Origin: W0P28-013 sp963658575
GTDB lineage: Bacteria > Bacteroidota > Bacteroidia > Bacteroidales > Paludibacteraceae
Direction of reading: 5' to 3'
Assembly: GCA_963658575.1 (NCBI GenBank)
Contig: CAVKQB010000003.1
Coordinates: forward strand, 1 to 64,000
Length of the DNA stretch: 64,000 nt
How positions within the stretch are numbered: the first letter of the stretch is position 1; each line of letters opens with the position of its first letter. The translations under genes were made by a program, and so were the position numbers. Shown here one piece after another: positions 26,045 to 35,000 of the stretch. The notes under the pieces are model-generated. The model was not told the DNA's origin, searched no databases, and was given only the letters and a program-made list of their open reading frames with translations.

Positions 26045-28411
26045 ATGCTCTATCCGCACGACATAGAGGCGAAAATCGGGTTCGACAAGGTGCGCGCGCT
26101 GCTCAAAGGCAACTGCATCAGCGCATTGGCACACGAAGAGATCGACCGCCTTTGCTTCTCGGCCGATTTCGATGTCGTCGTTGGGTGGCTCACGCCTGTG
26201 GACGAGGCGGCGCGGCTTCTGGCCGACGGATGGACACTGCCACTCGGCGACACAGCCGATCTGCGGACGGCCTTTGCCAACACGCGCATCGAAGGCACCT
26301 GCCTCGAACTGGCCGACATCGACCGCATTCGCCGCAACTGCCAGCAACTGCAGCAAATGGCCGACTTTCTGCGCAAAACCGATGCGCAACGCTTTCCCAC
26401 GCTGCACCACATGGCCGACGATTGCACGCCTTTCCCCGATATTCTGCACGCCATCGATGCCATTCTCGACAAGTTTGGCGACATCAAAGAGAATGCCTCG
26501 CCCGAATTGGCACAGATTCGCCACGATATGCGCCGCGCCCAAGCCAGCGTTTCGCGCACGCTGCACAGCATTCTGCGCCAAGCGCAAGCCGACGGATTGG
26601 TCGAAAAGGAGGCCACGCCCACCATGCGCGACGGACGGCTGGTCATTCCCGTGCTGTCGATGAACAAACGCAAAATCGGCGGCATCGTACACGACGAGTC
26701 GGCTACGGGCAAAACCTCGTACATCGAACCGAGTGCCGTGGTGGAGGCCAACAACCGCCTGCGCGAACTCGAAGGCGACGAACGGCGCGAAATCATGCGC
26801 ATATTGCAGCGTTTCACCGATTTTGTGCGCCCTTTCTACACCGATTTGCTCGATACAACCGCCTTTCTCGCACGATTAGATGCCTTGCAGGCCAAGGCAA
26901 AATTGGCACGGCAGACAAACGCCATCAAACCGCATCTGAAAAACGAAGCCCACATCGATTGGTACGACGCGCGGCACCCGTTGCTCGAACTGTCGCTCGC
27001 CAAACAGGGCAAAAGCATCGTGCCGCTCAACATACGGCTGACCAGACAACAGCGCATTCTGCTCATTTCGGGGCCAAACGCCGGCGGCAAATCGGTCTGC
27101 CTGAAAACGGTCGGGCTGCTGCAATACATGCTGCAATGCGGATTGCCAATCGCTATCGGCGAACGCAGCGAAGCAGGCATTTTCGAGAGCATCTTTATCG
27201 ACATCGGCGACGAACAAAGCATCGAAAACGACCTATCGACCTACAGTTCGCACCTGCTGAACATGAAACAGTGCCTGCGCCATTGCAACGGCCGTTCGCT
27301 GCTGCTCATCGACGAATTTGGCACGGGCACCGAACCGCAAATCGGCGGCGCACTGGCCGAAGCGATGCTCGAAAAATTCAATGCGAGCGGCACATTCGGG
27401 CTCATCACCACGCACTATACCAACCTGAAACATTTCGCCGCCAACACCGACGGCATCGCCAACGGCGCCATGCTCTACGACCGCCACGAAATGCAGCCGC
27501 TCTTCTGCCTGCAAATAGGGCAGCCAGGTAGTTCGTTTGCCATCGAAATAGCCCGAAAAATCGGACTTCCCGAAGAAATCATACAGTCGGCCACGCAAAA
27601 AGTCGGTATCGAACACATCGACTACGACAAAAATCTGCAAGATGCCGCGCGCGACAAACGCTATTGGGCGAACAAACGTCGGCAGATACACGACAAGGAA
27701 AAACAGATTGATGCGCTGAAACGCCAATACGAAGAGGCCATAACCGACATCGGCCGCCGCCGCAAGGAGATGTTGCGCCAAGCCAAAGCCGAAGCCGCCG
27801 ACATTCTGACCGAGACGAACGCCAAAATCGAACAGACAATCCGCACTATCAAGGAGACGCAAGCCGACAAAACGCAAACAAAGCTGGCGCGGCAACAGTT
27901 GGCGGCACACAAAGCAAAACTCGACGAAAAACCACGCCCGAAAATCGCCCCAAAACCGCTCCACATCGGCGACAACGTGCGCATTGCAGGGCAGGAAATC
28001 GCTGGTCGAATACTCGAAATCGACGGCAAAACGGCTGTTGTGGCCTTCGGACAAATAAAATCGACCGTCGGCATCGACCGCTTGGAGCCGTGCAGCGCCA
28101 GCAAAACCACGACAAACGTTCGCCCGTCGTCGAACACGGCCGACACCATGCACGCGCGGCAACTCCGTTTCAACCCCGAAATCGATGTGCGCGGCATGCG
28201 TGTGGACGAAGCGTTGAACGCCGTCATCTACTTCATCGACGATGCCGAAATGCTGGCCGTCGGGCGTGTGCGCATCTTGCACGGCACTGGCACAGGCGCG
28301 CTGCGGCAGGCCATTCGCGACTATCTGCACAACACACTCGCCGTCGCCACGTACCACGACGAACACGTGCAACTCGGCGGCGCAGGCATCACCGTGGTCG
28401 AATTGAAATAG
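26045..28411 (+). CDS. mutS2: Endonuclease MutS2 with Smr domain
   Basis: 788 residues, the family's usual length. The core carries the ABC-type ATPase: Walker A at 343-350 (GPNAGGKS) and Walker B near 420 (LLLIDEFGTGTEP). A long charged coiled-coil stretch follows (about 520-620). The C-terminal Smr nuclease domain (about 710-788) has IDVRGMRVDEAL and HGTGTGALR. MutS2 lacks the mismatch-recognition domain of MutS; family members restrain recombination or rescue collided ribosomes. It is transcribed alone. Confidence 0.96.
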   Translation: MLYPHDIEAKIGFDKVRALLKGNCISALAHEEIDRLCFSADFDVVVGWLTPVDEAARLLADGWTLPLGDTADLRTAFANTRIEGTCLELADIDRIRRNCQQLQQMADFLRKTDAQRFPTLHHMADDCTPFPDILHAIDAILDKFGDIKENASPELAQIRHDMRRAQASVSRTLHSILRQAQADGLVEKEATPTMRDGRLVIPVLSMNKRKIGGIVHDESATGKTSYIEPSAVVEANNRLRELEGDERREIMRILQRFTDFVRPFYTDLLDTTAFLARLDALQAKAKLARQTNAIKPHLKNEAHIDWYDARHPLLELSLAKQGKSIVPLNIRLTRQQRILLISGPNAGGKSVCLKTVGLLQYMLQCGLPIAIGERSEAGIFESIFIDIGDEQSIENDLSTYSSHLLNMKQCLRHCNGRSLLLIDEFGTGTEPQIGGALAEAMLEKFNASGTFGLITTHYTNLKHFAANTDGIANGAMLYDRHEMQPLFCLQIGQPGSSFAIEIARKIGLPEEIIQSATQKVGIEHIDYDKNLQDAARDKRYWANKRRQIHDKEKQIDALKRQYEEAITDIGRRRKEMLRQAKAEAADILTETNAKIEQTIRTIKETQADKTQTKLARQQLAAHKAKLDEKPRPKIAPKPLHIGDNVRIAGQEIAGRILEIDGKTAVVAFGQIKSTVGIDRLEPCSASKTTTNVRPSSNTADTMHARQLRFNPEIDVRGMRVDEALNAVIYFIDDAEMLAVGRVRILHGTGTGALRQAIRDYLHNTLAVATYHDEHVQLGGAGITVVELK

Positions 28412-28649
28412 CACAAGGTGGCAAGTTGCATTTACAGATTGACAATTAGTAGCAAGAAAATTATCTAATTACTCAATTTCCAATTATTCAATTAATCTTC
28501 AAATCTTCAAATTTTCAAATCATCAAATAATCAAATCCCCAGATTCCCCGAATCACTTTTTTGCGAAAAAATTTGCTGCTCTCAAAATAAAATGCTAACA
28601 TTGTGTCGCCGTTCCGACGGCAAAAACACACTCTTAAATCGTTACTACT

Positions 28650-29984
28650 ATGGACGTTAAAAATCTGATGAATGCGCTCGAAGCCAAGCACCCGGGCGAA
28701 CGTGAGTACCTGCAGGCAGTGCGCGAAGTGCTGCTCTCCATCGAAGATGTCTATGCGCGGCATCCCGAATTTGAAAAAGCCAAAATCGTCGAACGCATGG
28801 TCGAACCCGACCGCATCAACGTGTTTCGCGTGGCGTGGACCGACGACCGCGGCGAGGTGCAGACCAATCTCGGCTATCGCATACAATTCAACAACGCCAT
28901 CGGGCCATACAAAGGCGGATTGCGCTTTCACCCGTCGGTCAACCTCTCGATTCTGAAATTCCTCGGATTCGAACAGACGTTCAAAAATGCGCTCACCACG
29001 CTGCCGATGGGCGGCGGCAAGGGCGGCTCCGACTTCAACCCGAAAGGCAAATCCGATGCCGAAGTGATGCGCTTCTGCCAAGCCTTCATGCTCGAACTTT
29101 GGCGGCAAATCGGCCCCGATACCGACGTGCCAGCGGGCGACATCGGCGTGGGCGCACGCGAGATAGGCTATCTCTACGGCATGTACAAAAAATTGGCGCG
29201 CGAAAACACAGGCGTGCTTACGGGCAAAGGCCTCGAATTTGGCGGCTCGCTCATACGCCCCGAAGCGACAGGCTTTGGCGCACTCTACTTTGTGAATCAA
29301 ATGCTCGAAACGGCCGGACATTCGCTCAAAGGAAAAACCGTGGCGGTGTCGGGATTCGGCAACGTGGCGTGGGGCGCAGTAACCAAAGCCACGCAATTGG
29401 GCGCAAAAGTGGTAACCATTTCGGGCCCCGACGGCTATATCTACGACGAAAATGGCATCTCAGGCGAAAAAATCGACTATATGCTCGAACTCCGCGCCAC
29501 CTGCAACGATGTGGTGGCTCCGTATGCCGAACGCTTCGGCGCAAAATTTGTGGCCGGCCGCAAACCGTGGGAGGTGAAAGTGGACGTCGCTCTGCCTTGC
29601 GCCACACAAAACGAACTCAATGGCGACGACGCACAGCATCTTATTGATAATCAGGTTCTTTGCGTGGGCGAAGTGTCGAACATGGGCTGCACGCCCGAAG
29701 CCATCGACCTGTTCATCGAACACAAGATGCTCTTCGCCCCGGGCAAGGCGGTGAACGCTGGCGGCGTGGCAACTTCGGGACTCGAGATGACGCAAAACGC
29801 CATGCATATCAGTTGGGCTGCCGACGAGGTCGATCGCCGCTTGCACCAAATCATGGCCGATATTCATGCGCAATGCGTGAAACACGGCAAAGAGCCGAAC
29901 GGCTACATCAACTATGTGAAAGGCGCAAACGTGGCGGGCTTCCTCAAAGTGGCGAAAGCCATGTTGGCACAAGGCATCGTGTAG
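28650..29984 (+). CDS. gdhA: Glutamate dehydrogenase, hexameric type
   Basis: 444 residues, standard for the hexameric NADP-linked GDH. The substrate site is GPYKGGLRFHPSVN, and the catalytic lysine K124 sits in PMGGGKGGSDFNPKGKSD. The Rossmann fold has SGFGNVAWGA. The enzyme interconverts glutamate and 2-oxoglutarate plus ammonia, the main ammonia assimilation route in Bacteroidales. Monocistronic: AT-rich text precedes it and a terminator follows at 30005. The 238-bp gap before it (28412-28649) holds only low-complexity text and a possible -7 box TAACATTG. Confidence 0.97.
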   Translation: MDVKNLMNALEAKHPGEREYLQAVREVLLSIEDVYARHPEFEKAKIVERMVEPDRINVFRVAWTDDRGEVQTNLGYRIQFNNAIGPYKGGLRFHPSVNLSILKFLGFEQTFKNALTTLPMGGGKGGSDFNPKGKSDAEVMRFCQAFMLELWRQIGPDTDVPAGDIGVGAREIGYLYGMYKKLARENTGVLTGKGLEFGGSLIRPEATGFGALYFVNQMLETAGHSLKGKTVAVSGFGNVAWGAVTKATQLGAKVVTISGPDGYIYDENGISGEKIDYMLELRATCNDVVAPYAERFGAKFVAGRKPWEVKVDVALPCATQNELNGDDAQHLIDNQVLCVGEVSNMGCTPEAIDLFIEHKMLFAPGKAVNAGGVATSGLEMTQNAMHISWAADEVDRRLHQIMADIHAQCVKHGKEPNGYINYVKGANVAGFLKVAKAMLAQGIV

Positions 29985-30004
29985 TTGTCAGTGCATAAAA
30001 AAAT

Positions 30005-30038
30005 CAGGTCGCCCGAAAACGAGCGACCTGTTTTTTTT
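30005..30038. terminator. Terminator between gdhA and speB
   Basis: Stem CAGGTCGC (30005-30012) with GCGACCTG (30023-30030), then eight T's; A's precede it, so it works on both strands for these convergent genes. Confidence 0.92.
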
Positions 30039-30039
30039 G

Positions 30040-30900
30040 TTATCGTGCGTCGGGCAACGCTTTGTAGGTCATCAGTTGGTAGGCCAGCCGCGCCGCCAGA
30101 TAGTCGGAGGCGTGCAGGTTTGGTTTGGGGCAGAGTTCCACAATGTCGAAACCGACCACGTTGAAGCGCGCGAACAGCGGCCGCAGAAAGTGCAACACTT
30201 GGAAATAGTGCAGTCCGCCAGGTTCGGGCGTGCCTGTGGCGGCCAAAATGCCCGTGTCGAACACGTCCAAATCGATGGTCAGGTAGATGTTTTCGCTCAA
30301 CGTGCCGTAGGCTTTCTCTTCCCACGCGGCCTCGCGGTCGAAATAGATGTCCCTCGCCCAAAAGATGCGGTTGGGGCCGAAATTGTCGGTCTCTTCGATG
30401 CATTGGCTGCGTATGCCCACTTGTGTGATTTGCGCCACCTGTTTGGCTTGATTCATCACGCAGGCGTGGTTGAGCGGCGAGCCTTCGTAGGTGCGGCGCA
30501 GGTCGCTGTGCGCATCGAGTTGCAACACGGTCAGGTTTGGGAAACGTTTGGCGGCCGCGCGTATCGCTCCGATGCTCACGGTGTGGTTGCCACCGATGGT
30601 TACGGGCACTTTCCCGTCGTTGAATAGTGCGCCGACACGTTGTTCTACCGCCTCGCAAAGCCGTTCGGGCGAACGCTGCTCATCGACGGGTGCCGCGGTG
30701 TGAATGCCTTGCCGATAGACTTCGGTGCGCGTTTCGGTGTCGTACCATTCGAGTTGCACCGAGGCTTCGAGCAGTTTCTCCGGCCCACGCTCGGCACCGT
30801 GAACCCAACTGCTTGTTGCATCGTAAGGCACGGGCAGAACCACAAATTTGGCCGTTGCATAGTCGGAAAAGGGCGACACCAATCCAGCAAAATTTTCCAT
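30040..30900 (-). CDS. speB: Agmatinase-type ureohydrolase
   Basis: 286 residues of the arginase/agmatinase fold. Binuclear manganese ligands are visible: H106 (TIGGNHTVS), D129, H131 and D133 (LDAHSD), D210 and D212 (LTIDLDVFD). The PGG segment (TPEPGGLHYFQ) is the usual agmatinase signature. It would hydrolyse agmatine to putrescine and urea, supplying polyamines in the cytosol. No arginine decarboxylase gene is adjacent, so agmatine specificity rests on family resemblance; other ureohydrolases are possible. Confidence 0.88.
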   Translation of the reverse strand: MENFAGLVSPFSDYATAKFVVLPVPYDATSSWVHGAERGPEKLLEASVQLEWYDTETRTEVYRQGIHTAAPVDEQRSPERLCEAVEQRVGALFNDGKVPVTIGGNHTVSIGAIRAAAKRFPNLTVLQLDAHSDLRRTYEGSPLNHACVMNQAKQVAQITQVGIRSQCIEETDNFGPNRIFWARDIYFDREAAWEEKAYGTLSENIYLTIDLDVFDTGILAATGTPEPGGLHYFQVLHFLRPLFARFNVVGFDIVELCPKPNLHASDYLAARLAYQLMTYKALPDAR

Positions 30901-30977
30901 AACGTCAGTCGTTTATCGAAATTGATTCATTATCAATTATCAATTGTCAATTGTCAATTGTCAATTGCCTATTGTTC

Positions 30978-32618
30978 TCACTTTTTCCGCCTCAAATAGC
31001 CGCGCACATTGTGTTTGGCTTGCTCGCGGCGCGCGCGTGAATCGCGGTCGTCGTAGCGGTCGTTGCGCTTGTTGCCAAACGGCTTTTTGCCGCCGTCGAA
31101 GCGTGGCTTGTCGTCCTTGAAACGGCGTGGCGCGCGGTCGTCGTCGTAGCGTGGCTTTGGGCCGAATTTGGGTTGGTCGTCGAAGCGGCGGAAACGTGGT
31201 TTTTCGTCGTTGTCGAAGTTGCGTTTCGGCTTGCGATCGTAGCGGTTGTTGCGTTCTTCGTGCCAATGGCTGTTGCGGTCGTCGTAGCGCGGCCGGTCGT
31301 TGTATGCACGCTCTTTTCGCTGTGCGAATGCTGGCTTTTCGTCTTCTCGACGATGCCATTCGCGGCGTGGTTGGCGGTCGAATTTTTGGTGTTCGCCGTT
31401 CCTATCGTGTGGTGTGTCCGATGGCCGGCGTTTGTCGCTTGCGTTGTCGTGCTGGCGATTTTTGCGTTCGGCTACGAAGTCGTTGCGTTTGCCGCTGAAG
31501 AGTTCGTATTTTTGGAATTGGCATTCGAGTGCGCCGTTCAGCACCTCCACTTTTTGCGATGCGTGCAGCCCGATTTTTCGGAGTGCTTCGTTGTTCGACG
31601 AGATAATCCAAGCGGTGCTTCCGGCGAAATTGCGTTTCAGCGTGTTGCCGATTTGTTCGTAGAGTTCTGCTAAGTTGCCCGAAGTGAGGCGTTCGCCGTA
31701 GGGCGGATTGGTTACTACGAGGCACGGCTCCGTTTGCGGTTCCCAGTCGGCGATGTCGCGCTGGCAGAGTGTGATGTATTTGCCGAGTCCAGCCGCTTTG
31801 ATGTTGGCTTCGGCCACCTTCAGTGCGCGTGGCGAGAGGTCGCAGCCGACAATTTTGTGGTCGAACGCGCGTTCGTCGCTGTCGTCGTTGTACAAGAAAT
31901 CGAACAGATCGGCATCGAAGTCAGTCCATTTTTCGAAGGCGAACGATTTGCGGTAGATGCAGGGCGGAATGTTGAGCGCAATGAGTGCGGCCTCTATCAG
32001 AAATGTGCCGGAGCCGCACATCGGGTCGACAAAATCGGTCTGTCCGTCCCAACCGGCCATCAGCAGCAGACCAGCCGCCAACGCTTCGTTTATCGGAGCT
32101 CCGGTTTGCGAATCGCGGTAGCCGCGCTTGTGCAGCGATTCGCCGCTACTGTCGAGCGACACGGCGCATTGGTTGTGCGAGATATGCACGTTCAGACGTA
32201 TGTCGGGATTGTCGATGCGAATCGATGGGCGTTGACCTTCGTGCTCCACAAACCAATCGACGATGGCATCTTTCGCGCGGTATTTCACGAATTGCGAATT
32301 GCGAAATTCTTCGGAATAGACGGTCGTGTCGATGGCAAAGGTTTGCCGCACGTTCAGGTATTGTCCCCAATCGATGCTTTTCACCTGTTCGTACACTTCG
32401 TCGGCATTTTTGGCGGCGAAGGTGAGCAGCGTTTTCAGCACGCGCGTGGCCGAACGCAGACAGAGGTTGGCTTTGTACATCAGTGCTTTGTCGCCCGTGA
32501 ACGACACCGCACGGCGGTCGATGCGCACGTTGTTGGCACCAAGTTTGACTAATTCTTCGGCCAAAACATTCTCCAATCCGTTGAATGTCTTGGCTATCAT
32601 TTGGTATTCTTTGCCCAT
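30978..32618 (-). CDS. RlmL-like 23S rRNA guanine-N2 methyltransferase with a long charged tail
   Basis: 546 residues from ATG 32618 (MGKEYQMIAKTFNGLENVL), the normal family start. An N-terminal ferredoxin-like/THUMP region (1-150) is followed by the methyltransferase with DPMCGSGTFLIEAAL (SAM loop) and the catalytic NPPYGERL. By family it makes m2G in 23S rRNA (RlmL/YcbY N-terminal half type). Odd feature: residues ~378-546 form a 169-residue tail made almost wholly of R, K, D, N, P, F and Y (for example DRPRYDDRNSHW, RRFDDQPKFGPKPRYDDD), surely disordered and probably RNA-binding. A -7 box TATCTTTG lies at 32650-32643 on the minus strand. Confidence 0.88.
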   Translation of the reverse strand: MGKEYQMIAKTFNGLENVLAEELVKLGANNVRIDRRAVSFTGDKALMYKANLCLRSATRVLKTLLTFAAKNADEVYEQVKSIDWGQYLNVRQTFAIDTTVYSEEFRNSQFVKYRAKDAIVDWFVEHEGQRPSIRIDNPDIRLNVHISHNQCAVSLDSSGESLHKRGYRDSQTGAPINEALAAGLLLMAGWDGQTDFVDPMCGSGTFLIEAALIALNIPPCIYRKSFAFEKWTDFDADLFDFLYNDDSDERAFDHKIVGCDLSPRALKVAEANIKAAGLGKYITLCQRDIADWEPQTEPCLVVTNPPYGERLTSGNLAELYEQIGNTLKRNFAGSTAWIISSNNEALRKIGLHASQKVEVLNGALECQFQKYELFSGKRNDFVAERKNRQHDNASDKRRPSDTPHDRNGEHQKFDRQPRREWHRREDEKPAFAQRKERAYNDRPRYDDRNSHWHEERNNRYDRKPKRNFDNDEKPRFRRFDDQPKFGPKPRYDDDRAPRRFKDDKPRFDGGKKPFGNKRNDRYDDRDSRARREQAKHNVRGYLRRKK

Positions 32619-32720
32619 AGATTGGCTATTTTGTTGAAAGTACAAAGATACGAATTTAGTTCGAAAGTGTGAAGGTATAAAGTGTTCGGGTTTCGCAAGC
32701 AATTTTTTGACCGATAGGCG

Positions 32721-33629
32721 TTATTTTTGCTGGTTTCGTGGGTGTTTGTCCAGAATTTCGGTGCGCAAAAAGGTCATGTCCATGTGCGTGTAGATTTCGG
32801 TGGTGAGTATGCTTTCGTGGCCGAGCATCTGCTGAATGGCGCGCAGGTTGGCACCGCCTTCGAGCAGGTGTGTGGCAAACGAGTGGCGGAAGGTGTGCGG
32901 TGAGATTGTCTTCCGAATGCCTGCTTCGGCAGCCAACCGTTTGACGATGATGAAAATCATTTCGCGCGTGAGTTGGTGCCCGCGGCGGTTCAGAAAGACA
33001 AAATCCTCTTGCCCGCGCTTGATTTCCAGCAGATTGCGGTCGTAGAGCCACAGCGTGATGGCCTTTTCGGCTGGCTCCGACAGCGGCACGAGGCGTTGTT
33101 TGCTGCCCTTGCCTTCAACACGCATGAAGTGCTGGTCGAAATCGATGTTCGACAACTTCAGATTGACAAGTTCCGATACGCGCAAGCCCGATCCGTAGAG
33201 CGTTTCGACGATGGCGCGGTTGCGTTGGCCTTCGGGTTTCGACAGGTCGATGACGGACAAGATGCGCTCGATCTCTTCTATCGAAAGCACTTCGGGCAAA
33301 TAGCGTGGCAGCGTGGGCATTTGCAGCAGTTCGGTAGGGTCGGCCTCCAATTCGTTGCTGTAAATCAGGTATTTGTAGAATGCTTTGATGCCCGAAACGA
33401 TGCGCGCCTGCGAGCGTGCGTGCAGCCCCAAATCGTTCAGAAGCCCGAGAAAAGCCTCGAAATCGCCCAGTCGCGCCTGCCGATAGTCGATGTGCTGCTC
33501 GTCGAAAAAGTCGAACAGCAGCCGCACGTCGCGCATGTAGGCCTCGATGGTGTTTGCCGCCAACGAACGCTCCAACGCCAAATAGGCTTCGAAGTTTCTG
33601 ACGGCTGGAATTTTGTCGCTGTCGTTCAA
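32721..33629 (-). CDS. xerD: Tyrosine recombinase XerD
   Basis: 302 residues. The N-terminal SAM-like domain (about 10-90) binds DNA. The catalytic domain has R150 (YGSGLRVSEL), K174, H245 and R248 (SPHTFRHS), H271 (LGHESI) and the nucleophile Y280 (TTEIYTHMD). It resolves chromosome dimers at dif with XerC. No integrase-type neighbours or attachment sites are seen, so a housekeeping role is most likely. It starts 7 bp after serA and should be co-transcribed with it. Confidence 0.93.
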   Translation of the reverse strand: MNDSDKIPAVRNFEAYLALERSLAANTIEAYMRDVRLLFDFFDEQHIDYRQARLGDFEAFLGLLNDLGLHARSQARIVSGIKAFYKYLIYSNELEADPTELLQMPTLPRYLPEVLSIEEIERILSVIDLSKPEGQRNRAIVETLYGSGLRVSELVNLKLSNIDFDQHFMRVEGKGSKQRLVPLSEPAEKAITLWLYDRNLLEIKRGQEDFVFLNRRGHQLTREMIFIIVKRLAAEAGIRKTISPHTFRHSFATHLLEGGANLRAIQQMLGHESILTTEIYTHMDMTFLRTEILDKHPRNQQK

Positions 33630-33636
33630 CGTCGGT

Positions 33637-34554
33637 TCAGTTTACACGGAAACGGTCGATGCCTTCGCTCAGATAGCCGATGGCTTGTCGTGCTGCTGCC
33701 AAACCAGCGTTGATGTTGGCTTCGGCGGTTTCTGCGCCCATCTTTTTGGGTGTGGCAAAAATGCGTGCACCGAATTTTTCGCGCAGGTCGGCATACGATT
33801 CGGGGGCTACGTCGGCCACATATTTCAAGTCGGGGCGTTCGGCCAAAATGCGTGCCAAGTCGTCCTCGTCGACGACCTCCTTGCGGGCGGTGTTCACAAG
33901 GCAGGCACCTTTTGGCAACAGGCTTGTCAGTGCGTAGTTGATGGATTTTTTCGTCTGGTCGTTGGCTGGAATGTGCAGCGAAACATAGTCGGATTGTTTG
34001 TAGAGTTCGGCTAATTCGGCGACGGGTGTAACGCCTTCGGCCGTCATCTTTTCGGCGGGCACAAACGGGTCGAACGCCAGCACGCGCATGCCGAAGCCCT
34101 GTGCCAACTTAGCGACGAGCCGTCCCACGTTGCCGTAGGCTTGTATGCCGAGCGTTTTGCCTTTCAGTTCGGTGCCGGTGCCGGGTTGGAAATTGTTGCG
34201 CGCCATGTACACCATCAGTCCGATGGCGAGTTCGGCCACGGCGTTCGAGTTTTGGCCAGGCGTGTTCATGGCTACGATGCCCTGTGCCGTGCAGGCGGCC
34301 AAGTCAATGTTGTCGTAGCCAGCACCGGCGCGCACTACGATTTTCAGTTTCGGGGCGTGTGCCACCACTTCGGCGGTAACTTTGTCGGAGCGGACGATGA
34401 GTCCGTCGGCATCGGCTACGGCGGCGATCAGTTGCGCCTTGTCGGTATATTTTTCGAGCAGCGCAAGTTCGCAGCCAGCTTGTTCTACGATTGTCCGCAT
34501 GCCCTCTACGGCGGCTTTGGCGAACGGTTTTTCGGTGGCGATTAAAATTTTCAT
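33637..34554 (-). CDS. serA: Phosphoglycerate dehydrogenase, short form
   Basis: 305 residues, lacking the regulatory ACT domain of long SerA, as is common in Bacteroidetes. The Rossmann motif reads IQAYGNVGR, with alanine in place of the first glycine. The substrate arginine-type sites are RAGAGYDNID and VNTARKEVVDE. The usual catalytic-histidine motif TPHxG appears as TPKKMGAET, so lysine takes the histidine position. The enzyme would oxidise 3-phosphoglycerate in serine synthesis; a related 2-hydroxyacid dehydrogenase is the alternative. First gene of a two-gene unit with xerD. Confidence 0.82.
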   Translation of the reverse strand: MKILIATEKPFAKAAVEGMRTIVEQAGCELALLEKYTDKAQLIAAVADADGLIVRSDKVTAEVVAHAPKLKIVVRAGAGYDNIDLAACTAQGIVAMNTPGQNSNAVAELAIGLMVYMARNNFQPGTGTELKGKTLGIQAYGNVGRLVAKLAQGFGMRVLAFDPFVPAEKMTAEGVTPVAELAELYKQSDYVSLHIPANDQTKKSINYALTSLLPKGACLVNTARKEVVDEDDLARILAERPDLKYVADVAPESYADLREKFGARIFATPKKMGAETAEANINAGLAAARQAIGYLSEGIDRFRVN

Positions 34555-35000
34555 ATCAAATTGAGTTTATCAAGTTTATAAAGTGTGAAAGTGAAAAGTC
34601 TATAAAGTGTGAAAGTGTGAAAGTGTGAAAGTGTGAAAGTTTGAAAGTTTATAAAGTCTGTAAAGTAAAAAGTTGATAAAGTTGTAACATACTGAGAATC
34701 ACAGATTTACAGATTCAATGAGTCAATAAGTCAATAATTCAGTAATTTAATTTGTAGGGACGCGGCGTGCCACGTCCGTTGGCGGCGTTGTTTTTCTTGT
34801 TTTTGTGGATTTGCAGATTTGGTTATTTGAAGATTAAGGCGTTTCGGTTATCGACAATTTGAGATTGATTAAATAATTGGAAATTAGATAATTGAATAAT
34901 TAAAAAATCTTTGCTCTTTGTTCTAATCGTCTTGTGTCTTGCTACTAATAATCGTCTTTGCTCTTTCACCTATAATCTATAACCTCTCACCTCTCACCTC
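34555..35000. other. Low-complexity intergenic region between mltG and serA
   Basis: 446 bp with no gene. 34560-34680 is GTGTGAAA/TTTATAAAG tandem text. 34907-35000 is the reverse complement of the module series at about 25680-25770 (TTGTGTCTTGCTACTAATAA and CACCTATAATCTATAACCTC), so the composite repeat occurs here in the opposite orientation. Confidence 0.75.

Noticed and set aside
32721..33629. XerD as an integrase of a mobile element
   Set aside because: It sits in a unit with serA, among housekeeping genes, has the length of chromosomal XerD, and no attachment-site duplication or element genes are seen next to it or at the tRNAs.
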